Shown piece after piece: positions 51,927 through 61,138 of a stretch of 64,000 nt of DNA (its first letter is position 1; each line of letters begins with the position of its first letter). The notes under the pieces were generated by a model, which did no database searches, was not told the DNA's origin, and worked only from the letters and a program-made list of their open reading frames with translations. Origin of the DNA: Pseudoxanthomonas composti (GTDB taxonomy: Bacteria > Pseudomonadota > Gammaproteobacteria > Xanthomonadales > Xanthomonadaceae). The stretch is from NCBI RefSeq assembly GCF_004122095.1, contig NZ_SAWZ01000003.1, positions 248,001 to 312,000 on the forward strand, read 5' to 3'. The translations under genes and the position numbers were made by a program.

Positions 51927-54032
51927 TCAGGACCCGGCACCGCGCAGGCGCGGGGCACGCACCAGCGCGATGTCGTCCAGCAGCAGATCATCGGCCACGC
52001 TCAGCCAGGCGCGGATCTGCATGTCCTCCACCTCCACATCCAGGCCCAGCGGCATGCGGATGCGGCCCTCGCGGTCGGGGAACACGCGGTACTGACCCAG
52101 CAGCTCGCCCTGCGCGGTGATCGCCTCGATCCAGAAGGGCTGCAACGGCTGCTGGATCGCGCTGAGCTTGACCTCGTAATGCCCAGGGCGCGTGCCGCGG
52201 ATGGCATCGCCCAGCATCACCGGCTGACGCAGCTGCTGGCGCATGCCCTCCCAGCGCTGCAGGGGATTGTCCACGCGCACGCCCGCGGCCAGGTCCTCGG
52301 CGCGGTACAGGCGGGCCTTCTGCTCGTGGTTGACCAGCATCGCGCACCAGCCGGTGTCGGGCGACTCGTCATCGAAGGCGGTGCAGCGGTCGATATAGGC
52401 CAGGGTGTTCTTCGGCGAGGCCGCCTGGAAGCGGCGCGGCACGTCTTCCAGCGTGATCCCCGACAGGCGCCAGTGCTTGTCGTAGTCCAGCAGCACCGGC
52501 GGGCGCACTTCCTGCACGCCCACCATCACCTTGTCGCCCTGCACGCGCAGGGTGCGGGTTTCCTCGCCGGTCCACAGGTTGCGGGAGTAGGCCAGGTAGC
52601 GCGCATAGGTGGCACCGTCGTCCTTGCGCGCGGCGGCGCTGGCGCTGGGCTCGGCACGCGGGGTCAGCAGCGACCGGCCAAAACCCAGTGTCCGCTGCGA
52701 AGGATCGATGACATGCAGCAGGGTGGCGCCCGAGTCCAGCGTGCTGCCGGCGGCCACGCGCAGCTGGCGTGGCGCTATGTCCTTGCCCAGCACCAACAGC
52801 AGGTTCTCGCGGCGCATCTGCGACAGGGTGTCGGTCAGTTCGTTCGGCATCGCCAGGTGGTCCGAGGCGACCACCACGATGGTGTTGTCGGCCCAGGCGC
52901 TGTCACGGATACGCTCAACGAACCTTGAGATCAACCGATCGCTGCAGGCGATGGCATCAAGCATGCCCACGCGCGCGCCGGTGCCCTGGTAGTGCTGGTT
53001 CTTGCAGGCCGCGGGCAGGTGGCCTGCCGGGTGATGGGTGTCCATCGTCAAGGCGGTCAGCATGAAGGGCTGATCGGCCTTGGACAGCGCCTGGAACTGC
53101 GTCCAGGCCTGCTCCAGCAGCACGTCATCGTGTACGCCCCAGGCCGAAAAGTGCGAGGCACCGATCTTCTTGTTCTTGCGGAACTGCGCAAGGTCGGAGA
53201 TCTCGTCGTAGCCATGGCTGCGCAGGAAATCGCCCTTGCCGGCGAAGGCGCCATCGGCCCCGCCCAGATACACGTTGCGATAGCCTTGCTTGTGCAGATA
53301 GTCGCCCAGGCAGTGCGCCTGCGGCAGGAAGCTGCCCATGCGCCCAAAGCTGTTCTCATCACCCTGCGCCGCGGTCAGCGGCACGCCGCACTGCGAAGCG
53401 ACCATGCCGGCGATGGTCCACCCGGCCCCATCGGTGGACATGATGTCGCGGAAATCCAGACCCTGCGCCGCCAAGCGATGCAGATTGGGCATCAGCCCCG
53501 GGAACGCCGTCTCGTCCATGTAGGTGCGCTCCAGGCTTTCGCCATAGATCCACACCACGTTGGGCTTGCGCGTCAGTGGGGCTTCCGGGACGCGGTATTC
53601 GCCTGCCACGGCCATCGCATCGGCAGGTTTCATCTGCCGATACAGGCGCTTGCCATCGCGCAGCAGCGGACTGGCGGCCACCGCCACCAGCAGGGCAGTG
53701 ACGAACAGGCCCATGCCGCGCCGACGGCTCTGCCTATTGAAACGACGCACGCGCAGCAGCGCGAACGGCGACAGCGAAGCCACCAGCAGCACCACGCATA
53801 GCGCGATGTCCTTGTGGAAATCCGAGACGCCAGCGCCTTCCATCCCCGCGGTGAGGTGGTAGAGCGTGGCTGCATTCAGCCCATCGCCGCTGAGGCGATC
53901 GATGAACCACCACGCGGTGAGCAGCATTAGCAGCAGCGACAGCAGCGCGGCCTTGCCCACGCCGAACTTGGGAAAGCGCAGCACCATCCAGGCCATCACG
54001 CAAATCGAGGCGACAAGGATGAGAGCGTGCAT
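51927..54032 (-). CDS. opgB: Phosphoglycerol transferase OpgB (MdoB)
   Basis: This 701-residue inner-membrane enzyme of the alkaline-phosphatase fold adds phosphoglycerol from lipid to periplasmic glucans. Four N-terminal helices (about 2-20, 27-46, 74-95, 107-125) are followed by a periplasmic domain. It keeps strongly OpgB-like blocks: 'IYGESLERTYMDETAFPGL', 'TIAGMVASQCGVPL', 'TMDTHHPAG' and 'VVASDHLAMPN' (metal ligands). The start ATG at 54032 has AGGAAG 9 nt upstream; a longer in-frame extension to 54767 is rejected. The upstream gap holds a heptanucleotide microsatellite. No opgGH genes are adjacent. Confidence 0.92.
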   Translation of the reverse strand: MHALILVASICVMAWMVLRFPKFGVGKAALLSLLLMLLTAWWFIDRLSGDGLNAATLYHLTAGMEGAGVSDFHKDIALCVVLLVASLSPFALLRVRRFNRQSRRRGMGLFVTALLVAVAASPLLRDGKRLYRQMKPADAMAVAGEYRVPEAPLTRKPNVVWIYGESLERTYMDETAFPGLMPNLHRLAAQGLDFRDIMSTDGAGWTIAGMVASQCGVPLTAAQGDENSFGRMGSFLPQAHCLGDYLHKQGYRNVYLGGADGAFAGKGDFLRSHGYDEISDLAQFRKNKKIGASHFSAWGVHDDVLLEQAWTQFQALSKADQPFMLTALTMDTHHPAGHLPAACKNQHYQGTGARVGMLDAIACSDRLISRFVERIRDSAWADNTIVVVASDHLAMPNELTDTLSQMRRENLLLVLGKDIAPRQLRVAAGSTLDSGATLLHVIDPSQRTLGFGRSLLTPRAEPSASAAARKDDGATYARYLAYSRNLWTGEETRTLRVQGDKVMVGVQEVRPPVLLDYDKHWRLSGITLEDVPRRFQAASPKNTLAYIDRCTAFDDESPDTGWCAMLVNHEQKARLYRAEDLAAGVRVDNPLQRWEGMRQQLRQPVMLGDAIRGTRPGHYEVKLSAIQQPLQPFWIEAITAQGELLGQYRVFPDREGRIRMPLGLDVEVEDMQIRAWLSVADDLLLDDIALVRAPRLRGAGS

Positions 54033-54191
54033 GCGAGCGCTTCCTGCAAATCGAACGAACCTTGAGACTAGCCCACGAATTGTTGGCGGTAGCTGACTTC
54101 GATGAACAAATGATGACAATGCGATGTCGGTATGGTGAAATTTTGTCCACCCCAGTGTGCGCGTCTTAATGCAAGTTTTACGCTTCGGATG

Positions 54192-54261
<70 letters not shown>

Positions 54262-54280
54262 GGCGTAGGCGTCGATGCGC

Positions 54281-54298
54281 AGAAGCAGAAGCAGAAGC
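54281..54298. repeat. Hexanucleotide repeat AGAAGC x3
   Basis: Three perfect AGAAGC units lie 20 nt after the heptanucleotide tract, in the same divergent intergenic region. Confidence 0.75.
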
Positions 54299-54507
54299 AC
54301 CGTGACGCGACCGCTCGGCAGACATGTGCCGCCGCGTGTTCCCAGCGTTGGAACCGTTGGACTTTGGTCGCAAGCGCAGGGTCCCGCGTGTCGGCGCCGA
54401 CGGATCTGCGCAGGGACCTCGGCCCTTGGTCTCGCGGGGCCGGGCCACGCGTGGGCCCGGCCGGCCCACAGGTGTACTCCGCACGTGCAGTGTTGGACAC
54501 TAGGAAA

Positions 54508-55146
54508 ATGACCGCGCCCCGCATCCTGATCGCCGACGACCACCCCCTGTTCCGTGCAGCCGTGCTGCATGCGCTGCGCGAGGCGCTGGGCCAGGTGGAT
54601 GTGGTCGAGGCCGCAAGCGCCTCGGCACTGGGGCCGGCCCTGGCCGCGCATCCTGAGATCGAGCTGGTGCTGCTGGACCTGACCATGCCTGGCGCGCGCG
54701 GCCTGTCCTCGCTGGTGTACCTGCGCGGCGAGCGGCCGGACATCCCGGTGGTGGTGATCTCCTCCAACGATCACCCGCGCACCATCCGCCGGGCGCAGCA
54801 GTTCGGCGCGGCCGGCTTCATCCCCAAGTCGTCCACCGCGGAGGTCATCGGCAAGGCGGTCAGCGACGTCCTGGAAGGTGGAACCTGGTTCCCGCCGATG
54901 ACGGCAGAGCGCTCCGAGTCCGACGCCCAGCTGGCCGCTCGCCTGGCGCAGCTGACCCCGCAGCAGTTCCGCGTGCTGCTGTGCCTGGCCGATGGCCTGC
55001 TCAACAAGCAGATCGCCCACGAACTGGGCCTGGCGGAGAACACGGTCAAGGTGCATGTCACCGCCATCCTGAAGAAGCTGGATTGCCACAGCCGCACTCA
55101 GGCCGCGGTGCTGGTGAAGGCGCTTGAGCCGGAAGGCGAGGTGTGA
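54508..55146 (+). CDS. LuxR/NarL-type response regulator (CrbR/ErdR-like)
   Basis: This 212-residue regulator has a receiver domain (1-120; acidic pair Asp10-Asp11, phosphoacceptor Asp57 in 'VLLDLTMPG', Lys in 'IPKS') and a C-terminal LuxR helix-turn-helix ('LTPQQFRVLLCLADGLLNKQ', 'LAENTVKVHVTAILKKL'). It resembles the CrbR/ErdR/AgmR group that controls acetate or alcohol metabolism. Its likely kinase is the hybrid sensor encoded convergently at 55379-58030. TAGGA lies just 4-5 nt before the ATG at 54508. Upstream in-frame sequence reads through non-coding repeats and is rejected. Confidence 0.9.
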   Translation: MTAPRILIADDHPLFRAAVLHALREALGQVDVVEAASASALGPALAAHPEIELVLLDLTMPGARGLSSLVYLRGERPDIPVVVISSNDHPRTIRRAQQFGAAGFIPKSSTAEVIGKAVSDVLEGGTWFPPMTAERSESDAQLAARLAQLTPQQFRVLLCLADGLLNKQIAHELGLAENTVKVHVTAILKKLDCHSRTQAAVLVKALEPEGEV

Positions 55147-55150
55147 GGGC

Positions 55151-55400
55151 AGGAGTGAGCGCAGAGGAGTGAGGAGTGAGCGCTGGGTGTTGGAAGCCTG
55201 CGCATCCTGCGAAGTTCAGCTGCAAACCCTGCGGGAGCTGTAAACCCTGTGGGAGCGGCTTTAGCCGCGAAGAGGCTTTACCGGTAATACCTCTTCGCGG
55301 CTAGAGCCGCTCCCACAGGGAAAGGTCGCAGTCACGCGCTAGGAAGTAGCGGCGCATACGCCCGCCTTTCCTCACTCCTCACTCCTCTCCGCTCACTCCT
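55151..55400. repeat. Nested inverted repeats between the regulator and kinase genes
   Basis: The outer arms of the GAGGAGTGAG subfamily (55151-55180 and 55371-55400) pair with one mismatch in 30. Nested inside is a REP-type palindrome with 31-nt arms (55245-55275 and 55290-55320, one mismatch, GTGGGAGCGGCT type). The right outer arm includes the last codons and stop of the kinase gene, giving it a Gly-Glu-Glu end. It is the likely end of two convergent transcripts. Confidence 0.9.
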
Positions 55401-58030
55401 CGCCTCAAAAGCAGCTGCGTCATCAGCGCGCGCAGCGCCGGTGGCTTGACCGGCTTGGCCAGGAAGCCCCAGTCGTTCTCGCGCGCCAGCGCCCGCGTGT
55501 CCGCGTCCTGCTCGGCGGTGATCAGGATGACCTGCGGCGACCGACCCCAGCGCTGCACCAGCGCGGCATGCACGTCCGGGCCGCGCAGCTCGCCCATGCG
55601 CAGGTCCAGCAGCACCAGCTGCGGCGCCGTCGCCGGCGCCGCCATCGCCAGGGCCTCGTCCGGGCCGGCCGCGACCGGCACCTGGCAGCCCCAGCGCTCC
55701 AGCAGCGTGCGGGTGGCCTCGCATACGCGCGGGTCGTCGTCCACGCACCAGACCACGCAGCCCCGCAGCAGGGAGTCGTCCTGCACCGGCGCATCCGCCG
55801 GCGCGGCCGGGATCCGCGCGGCATCGCCCTGCGGCAGGGTGATGGCGAACACGCTGCCACGGCCCAGCGTGGAGCGCAGGCTGACGCGGTGTTGCAGCAG
55901 TCGCCCGATGCGCTCGACGATGGCCAGGCCCAGCCCGGCACCGCGCTCGGCCGCCACCGCATCGTCCAGGCGGCGGAACTCCTCGAAGATCTCGCGCTGG
56001 CGATGGCTGGGAATGCCGGGCCCGGTGTCATGCACCTCGATCCGGATCGCCTCGCCCTCGCGGCGGCAGCCCAGCACGATGCGTCCGCGTGCGGTGTAGC
56101 GCACGGCGTTGGACAGGAAGTTCTGCACGATCCGGCGCAACAGCATCGGATCGCTGCGCACCACCGCGTGGGTGGGCACGTAGTCCAGGCGCAGCCCGCG
56201 CGCCTGCGCCAGCATGCCCATCTCGCGCGCCAGCGCATCCAGCAGCGGATGCAGGGCGAAGTCGTGCACGCGCGTCTGCAATGTGCCCGATTCCAGGCGC
56301 GAGATGTCCAGCAGGCTGGCCAGGATGGCGTCCTGCGCGGCCAGTGCGCCCTCCACCCGGTCGGCGACATCGCGCGCCTCGGCATCCTGCAGGCGTCCGC
56401 GCAGGGCCGAGACGAACATGCGCGCGGCGTTTAGCGGCTGCAGCAGGTCGTGCACGGCCGAGGCGACGAAGCGGGTCTTGTAACGGTTGGCCTGTTCGGC
56501 CTCCTGTCGCGCCTGCTCCAGGTCGGCGGTGCGCTCGACGATGCGCTGCTCCAGCGCGTCGGCCAGCGAGCGCAGGTCGCGCGCGGTGTTCTTGTAGCTG
56601 GTGATGTCGGCGTAGCTGGTGACGAAGCCGCCGTCGGGCAGTGGGTTGCCGCGGATCTCCAGCACCGTGCCGTCCTCCTTCTCGCTCTCGCGCATGTGCG
56701 GCTTGCCGCTGCGCAGGTGCTCCAGGCGCCGGGCAATGGCGTCCTCGATCGGGCCCGGGCCCAGCAGGCCGCGGCGGGCGTTGTAGCGGAAGATGTCCTC
56801 GATCGGCCGGCCCACCTGCGCCAGGCCGCTGGGGAAGCGGAACAAGTCGATGTAGCGCGAGTTCCAGGCCACCAGGCGCAGCTCGGCATCGATGATCACC
56901 ACGCCCTGCGGCAGGTGTTCCAGGCGCCGGCTCAGGCCGGTATCGGCCTGCTGGGCGACGGCGACCAGGGTGTCCTGCTGGGTACGCAGTTCTTCGGCAT
57001 GCCGCTTGACCAGGTTCTCCAGTTCCTGGCGGCTGCGCAGGCGCAGCGCGGTCAGGCGGCGGCGCTGCTCCATGAACAGCGACACGAACACCAGCGTCAG
57101 CCACAGCAGGCCGGCGGCGATGGCGCTCTGCTGGCCGGCGGTCTTGACCCCGCTGGCATCGTGCAGCAGGTGCAGCGTCCAGCCGCTGTCCGGCAGGGCC
57201 TCGCGCTGCCACAGCCACAGCCCGCTCAGGCGTGGCTCGCCGATGCGGTCCACCTCACCGCCATCGTCCAGGACGCGCACGCGTTCGTACTCGAACGGTC
57301 GCAGCCCCTGGCCCTCGTACTGGCGGGTGTCGCGCAGCTGCTGCTGCGCCAGCGGGTCCAGTGGCCGCAGCAGGCGGTAGCGCCACTCCGGCGCACTGGA
57401 GAGGAACACGATGCCGTGATCGTCGCTGACCAGCACCGTGTCCGGCGCGCGCAGCCACTCCTGCTCCAGCACCGACAGCTCGATCTTGATCGCAATCACG
57501 CCCAGCACTTGGCCCGCCGGATCGCGCACGGCCTCGGACAGGAAATACCCGGCCACGCCGGTGGTCACGCCGATGCCGTAGAAGCGGCCATGGCCTTCGC
57601 GCATGGCCTGGATGACGTAGGGCCGGAAGTCGTAGCGCTGCCCCACGTTGCTGGTGGGCAGGCGCCAGTTGCTGGCCGCTACGGCCATGCCGTTGCGATC
57701 GATCAGGGTCAGGGTCGCGCTGCGGGTGGTGCGGTTGGCGTCTTCGAGCCGGCGGTTGATGCGTTCGCGGGTGGCCGCGTCCATCGGTGCCGCCACCGCC
57801 TGGCGCAGCTCCGGATCCAGCGCCAGTACTTCAGGCAGGGCGCGGTAGCGGTCGATGCGCTGGGTCAGCGCCTGTGCGTAGAGATCCAGCTGCTGGCTGG
57901 CCTGCTGGCTCTGCGCCTGCAACTCGCGGCGCTGGCCCCAGCCATAGGCCAGCACCACCACCAGGGCCAGACCGCCCAGGGTCACCAGCAGTGTGATGCC
58001 CAGCGGGCGCAGGCGGCGAGGGGTTCGCAT
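55379..58030 (-). CDS. Hybrid sensor histidine kinase with DctB-like periplasmic sensor
   Basis: This 883-residue inner-membrane kinase has helices at 12-30 and 303-320 flanking a double-Cache-like sensor. 'ASNWRLPTSNVGQRYDFRPY' (119-138), 'FYGIGVTTGVAGYFLS' (150-165) and 'GVIAIKIELS' recall DctB-type dicarboxylate sensors. A coiled coil and a PAS domain (about 368-480) follow, then HisKA with His527 in 'ASAVHDLLQPLNAARMF', typical of CrbS/MxtR-type kinases. HATPase ('DTGPGIPS', 'GAGLGLAIV') and a C-terminal receiver (Asp in 'VLLDLRMGELRG') complete it. It probably drives the LuxR-type regulator next door in response to a carboxylate. DctA, a porin and malic enzyme genes lie on the other side. 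Confidence 0.9.
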   Translation of the reverse strand: MRTPRRLRPLGITLLVTLGGLALVVVLAYGWGQRRELQAQSQQASQQLDLYAQALTQRIDRYRALPEVLALDPELRQAVAAPMDAATRERINRRLEDANRTTRSATLTLIDRNGMAVAASNWRLPTSNVGQRYDFRPYVIQAMREGHGRFYGIGVTTGVAGYFLSEAVRDPAGQVLGVIAIKIELSVLEQEWLRAPDTVLVSDDHGIVFLSSAPEWRYRLLRPLDPLAQQQLRDTRQYEGQGLRPFEYERVRVLDDGGEVDRIGEPRLSGLWLWQREALPDSGWTLHLLHDASGVKTAGQQSAIAAGLLWLTLVFVSLFMEQRRRLTALRLRSRQELENLVKRHAEELRTQQDTLVAVAQQADTGLSRRLEHLPQGVVIIDAELRLVAWNSRYIDLFRFPSGLAQVGRPIEDIFRYNARRGLLGPGPIEDAIARRLEHLRSGKPHMRESEKEDGTVLEIRGNPLPDGGFVTSYADITSYKNTARDLRSLADALEQRIVERTADLEQARQEAEQANRYKTRFVASAVHDLLQPLNAARMFVSALRGRLQDAEARDVADRVEGALAAQDAILASLLDISRLESGTLQTRVHDFALHPLLDALAREMGMLAQARGLRLDYVPTHAVVRSDPMLLRRIVQNFLSNAVRYTARGRIVLGCRREGEAIRIEVHDTGPGIPSHRQREIFEEFRRLDDAVAAERGAGLGLAIVERIGRLLQHRVSLRSTLGRGSVFAITLPQGDAARIPAAPADAPVQDDSLLRGCVVWCVDDDPRVCEATRTLLERWGCQVPVAAGPDEALAMAAPATAPQLVLLDLRMGELRGPDVHAALVQRWGRSPQVILITAEQDADTRALARENDWGFLAKPVKPPALRALMTQLLLRRGVSGEE

Positions 58031-58049
58031 CGCCGCCAGTGTAACGGCG

Positions 58050-58139
58050 AGGAACGAGTGGAGAGGAACGAGAAACGAGTGGCAGACCCGGCGCGCCGAT
58101 CCGCCCTAACTCGTTCCTCGTTCCTCCTTTCTCGTTCCT
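58050..58139. repeat. Long inverted repeat, GAACGAG subfamily, copy 5
   Basis: The arms at 58050-58080 and 58109-58139 (31 nt) pair with about five mismatches. It lies between the porin stop (58145, leftward) and the kinase start (58030), so it ends the porin transcript before the kinase gene. Confidence 0.8.
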
Positions 58140-58144
58140 AGCGC

Positions 58145-59329
58145 TTAGAACATGACCTGCGCACGCACTTCCACCGCATCCGGCGTGGTATGCACGTGGT
58201 TGCGGGAGGCGTCGGCGTGCACGTAGTTGGCCTGGAACTTGAAATGCTGGGTCAGGTACCAGTTGGCGCCGACGGTCAGGTCATGTTCGCGGCCGCCGTA
58301 GATCGGGCCGTCGTCCAGATCCAGGTGGCTCCAGCGCGCCACCAGCTCCACCGCGCCGAAGTCGTGGCTGGGCTTGGGGTTGGCGGCCACGCCGCCCGCG
58401 TAGGGCCGCGACTCGCCGGTCAGCAGCCAGCTGACATAGGCGTATTCGCCCTGCGCGGTGAACTCGGGCAGGCCGGCATTGCGCGTGACGTTGGCACGCA
58501 GGGCTTCGGCCTGCACCGAGACCGGGCCATGGATCCACAGGCCTTCCAGGCCGGTGCGGTTGATATGGTCCACGTAGGTGAGGGTGCCGCTGTCGACCAG
58601 GCGCACATCGGTCAGGCCCGCTTCCGGGCGTGCGCGCAGGCGCGTGCTCGGCGGGCGATAGACGCCGCGGCCGTCGGTGAAGCCTTCCGGGTTCTCGCGC
58701 GAGCCGGCGATGCCCAGGTGCAGCACGTTGCCTTCGGCCTTGATCGGCGTCCACACGCCGCGCGCGGCGAAGGTCTGGCCGGGGTTGTCGCCCTGCAGGT
58801 CCTTGCCGCCGTAGGCGCCGGCGGTCAGCAGGAACCTGGGCTGCTCGTAGGACCACTCCACGCCGGTGCGGCGGCCCTCGAAGACCACCTGCGTCGGCAG
58901 GCCCAGCTCCATGAAGCTGCCGGCGCGCGAGGCGGTCAGGCCATCCAGCCCCAGGGGGGTCTTGATGTAGCCGACGCGGATCTTGCCCAGGTCGCGGCCG
59001 AACCAGGCCTTGGTCTCGAAGCGGACGAAGACGTCCAGCCACAGGTCGGACTGGAAGTCGTAATACACCATGGCATCCCACACGCCCTTCTTCTTCAGCG
59101 TGGCGCCGAACTCGTTGCGACGCCAGCCGCTCTCGTCGGCCAGGCGGTCGTCGCCGCTGAAGCGGTCGCTATCCCAGGCCATGTTGCCGGTGATGGCGCC
59201 CTCAATGCTGTCGGTCAGCATGCTCTTGGTCGGCCAGTTGTCGAAGCTGCCGTTGGCGGCCATGGCGTGGCCGGACATGAGGGCCAGGGGCAGCACGCCA
59301 AGCTGCAGGCAGGCGCGGAGGTTACGCAT
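58145..59329 (-). CDS. OprO/OprP-type outer-membrane porin
   Basis: This 394-residue beta-barrel porin has a signal peptide (MRNLRACLQLGVLPLALMSGHAMA, cut before ANG). Alternating strands run to a C-terminal Phe ('VEVRAQVMF'), the outer-membrane insertion signature. It resembles the phosphate/anion-selective porin O/P family ('RVGYIKTPLGLDGLTASR', 'FKFQANYVHADASR'). It may bring carboxylates or other anions to the DctA transporter encoded divergently. AGGA lies 8 nt before the ATG at 59329. Expression control by the neighbouring two-component system is inferred from position. Confidence 0.88.
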   Translation of the reverse strand: MRNLRACLQLGVLPLALMSGHAMAANGSFDNWPTKSMLTDSIEGAITGNMAWDSDRFSGDDRLADESGWRRNEFGATLKKKGVWDAMVYYDFQSDLWLDVFVRFETKAWFGRDLGKIRVGYIKTPLGLDGLTASRAGSFMELGLPTQVVFEGRRTGVEWSYEQPRFLLTAGAYGGKDLQGDNPGQTFAARGVWTPIKAEGNVLHLGIAGSRENPEGFTDGRGVYRPPSTRLRARPEAGLTDVRLVDSGTLTYVDHINRTGLEGLWIHGPVSVQAEALRANVTRNAGLPEFTAQGEYAYVSWLLTGESRPYAGGVAANPKPSHDFGAVELVARWSHLDLDDGPIYGGREHDLTVGANWYLTQHFKFQANYVHADASRNHVHTTPDAVEVRAQVMF

Positions 59330-59478
59330 AGACGATTCCTGTCGGAAATGAAAAGGAGGCGGTGCAACGTCAATTGGAATGGGTGCGGCGCTGTTGAACA
59401 CGCGTCCGGAACGTTCAACGTGGTGCATTGCTGCGGCGAGACGTCGATCTGCGTCGGCGTCCGGCATCGGGCGTCCCC

Positions 59479-59552
59479 CCGATATCGGCGGATTCTAACG
59501 ATTCTGTAAGGTTGGCGAGGGCGCCTTCGACCAATGAATTATTAGTACCAAT
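59479..59552. promoter_or_regulatory. Candidate control region of the porin / dctA divergent genes
   Basis: Within the 295-nt divergent gap there is a 10-bp palindrome CCGATATCGG (59479-59488). An AT-rich stretch also holds a direct repeat ACCAAT...ACCAAT with 17-nt spacing (59530 and 59547). These could be operator and promoter elements for dctA, but no consensus can be assigned. Confidence 0.35.
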
Positions 59553-59624
59553 AGGCTATCGGTGGCTTCTGCCCCGCGCTGTACAACGTGCGCCTCAGTC
59601 CGCATCCCGCGTGGAGTTCCCGCA

Positions 59625-60968
59625 ATGTTGCCCAGTTCATCTCCGACACCTGCTGTGCCAGTGAAACTCCCGCTCTACCGCCAGCTGTACTTCCAGGTGG
59701 TGGTGGCGATCGTGCTGGGCGCCCTGCTGGGGCACTTCGAGCCGGCATTCGCCACCTCGCTCAAGCCGCTGGGCGATGCCTTCATCAAGCTGGTCAAGAT
59801 GATCATCACCCCGGTGATCTTCCTGACCATCGTCACCGGCATCGCCAGCATGACCCACCTCAAGGCGGTGGGCCGGGTGTTCGGCAAGGCGATGGCCTAC
59901 TTCCTGTTCTTCTCCACGCTGGCGCTGGTGATCGGCATGGTGGTGGCGCACGTGGTGCAGCCCGGCGCCGGCATGAACGTCAACATCGCCGACCTGGACC
60001 AGGGCGCGGTGAACGAGTACGTGCAAAAGACGCACGACCTCACCATCACCGGCTTCCTGATGGACATCATCCCCAAGACGCTGCTCAGCGCCTTCGTGGA
60101 CGGCAACATCCTGCAGACGCTGTTCGTGGCGGTGCTGTTCGGCATCGCCCTGGCGCTGGTGGGTGAGCGCGGCAAGCCGGTGCTGGCCTTCTTCGAGGCC
60201 CTGACCGCCCCGGTGTTCCGCCTGGTGCACATCCTGATGAAGGCCGCGCCGATCGGCGCCTTCGGCGCCATCGCCTTCACCATCGGCAAGTACGGCCTGG
60301 AAGTGCTGGTCAACCTGGCCTGGCTGGTCGGCAGCTTCTACATCACCTCGCTGCTGTTCGTGCTGGTGGTGCTTGGCCTGGTGGCGCGGCTGTGCGGCTT
60401 CTCGGTGCTCAAGCTGATCCGCTACCTCAAGGCCGAGCTGCTGCTGGTGCTGGGCACTTCCTCCTCCGAGTCGGCGCTGCCCTCGCTGATGGAGAAGATG
60501 GAGAACGCCGGCTGCAAGAAGACCGTCGTCGGCCTGGTGGTGCCCACCGGTTATTCCTTCAACCTGGATGGCACCAACATCTACATGACGCTGGCGGCGC
60601 TGTTCATCGCCCAGGCCACCAATGTCGAGCTGAGCCTGGGCCAGCAGATCACCCTGCTGCTGGTGGCGATGCTGAGCTCCAAGGGCGCGGCCGGCGTGAC
60701 CGGCGCCGGCTTCATCACCCTGGCGGCCACCCTGGCCGTGGTGCCGGACGTGCCGGTGGCCGGCATGGCGCTGATCCTGGGCGTGGACCGCTTCATGTCC
60801 GAGTGCCGCTCGCTGACCAATTTCATCGGCAATGCCGTGGCCACCGTGGTGGTCTCGCGCTGGGAGAACGCCCTGGACTACACCGCGCTCAACCGCGCGC
60901 TGGATGGCAAGGCCGTCGATCCGGACGACCTGCCGCTGACCGCCGGCAGCCCCGCCGAACAGGCCTGA
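59625..60968 (+). CDS. dctA: C4-dicarboxylate:cation symporter DctA
   Basis: This 447-residue inner-membrane transporter of the glutamate/dicarboxylate symporter family takes up succinate, fumarate and malate with protons or Na+. Conserved parts are '[21 protein letters not shown]', the serine-rich hairpin '[18 protein letters not shown]', '[25 protein letters not shown]' (shortened here to its NLDGTNIYM core) and '[22 protein letters not shown]'. GGAG lies 8 nt before the ATG at 59625. It is divergent from the porin and followed by a perfect terminator-like hairpin and maeB. Confidence 0.95.
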   Translation: MLPSSSPTPAVPVKLPLYRQLYFQVVVAIVLGALLGHFEPAFATSLKPLGDAFIKLVKMIITPVIFLTIVTGIASMTHLKAVGRVFGKAMAYFLFFSTLALVIGMVVAHVVQPGAGMNVNIADLDQGAVNEYVQKTHDLTITGFLMDIIPKTLLSAFVDGNILQTLFVAVLFGIALALVGERGKPVLAFFEALTAPVFRLVHILMKAAPIGAFGAIAFTIGKYGLEVLVNLAWLVGSFYITSLLFVLVVLGLVARLCGFSVLKLIRYLKAELLLVLGTSSSESALPSLMEKMENAGCKKTVVGLVVPTGYSFNLDGTNIYMTLAALFIAQATNVELSLGQQITLLLVAMLSSKGAAGVTGAGFITLAATLAVVPDVPVAGMALILGVDRFMSECRSLTNFIGNAVATVVVSRWENALDYTALNRALDGKAVDPDDLPLTAGSPAEQA

Positions 60969-60983
60969 CCGCCATCCCCGACC

Positions 60984-61009
60984 GAACGGCCCCTCACGGG
61001 GCCGTTCGC
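60984..61009 (+). terminator. Hairpin after dctA
   Basis: A perfect 11-bp stem CGAACGGCCCC / GGGGCCGTTCG with a TCAC tetraloop lies 15 nt past the dctA stop. Only a short mixed T run follows. It is a likely terminator separating dctA from maeB. Confidence 0.75.
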
Positions 61010-61138
61010 GTTCCACCGCCGGTCCTGCCGCTTTTCCCGACCTGCGGAACATTGCCGCCAGCGCGCGCCGTCCCGACAGGCCCGGTTGCAGGGCCGACGC
61101 TAGAATCCAATCCCTCGCCATAAGGCCCCCGACGCCCG

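Noticed and set aside
59500-59540. Sigma-54 promoter before dctA
   Set aside because: A GG...GC pair is present but the spacing does not fit the -24/-12 rule, and the local regulator is LuxR-type, not NtrC-type.
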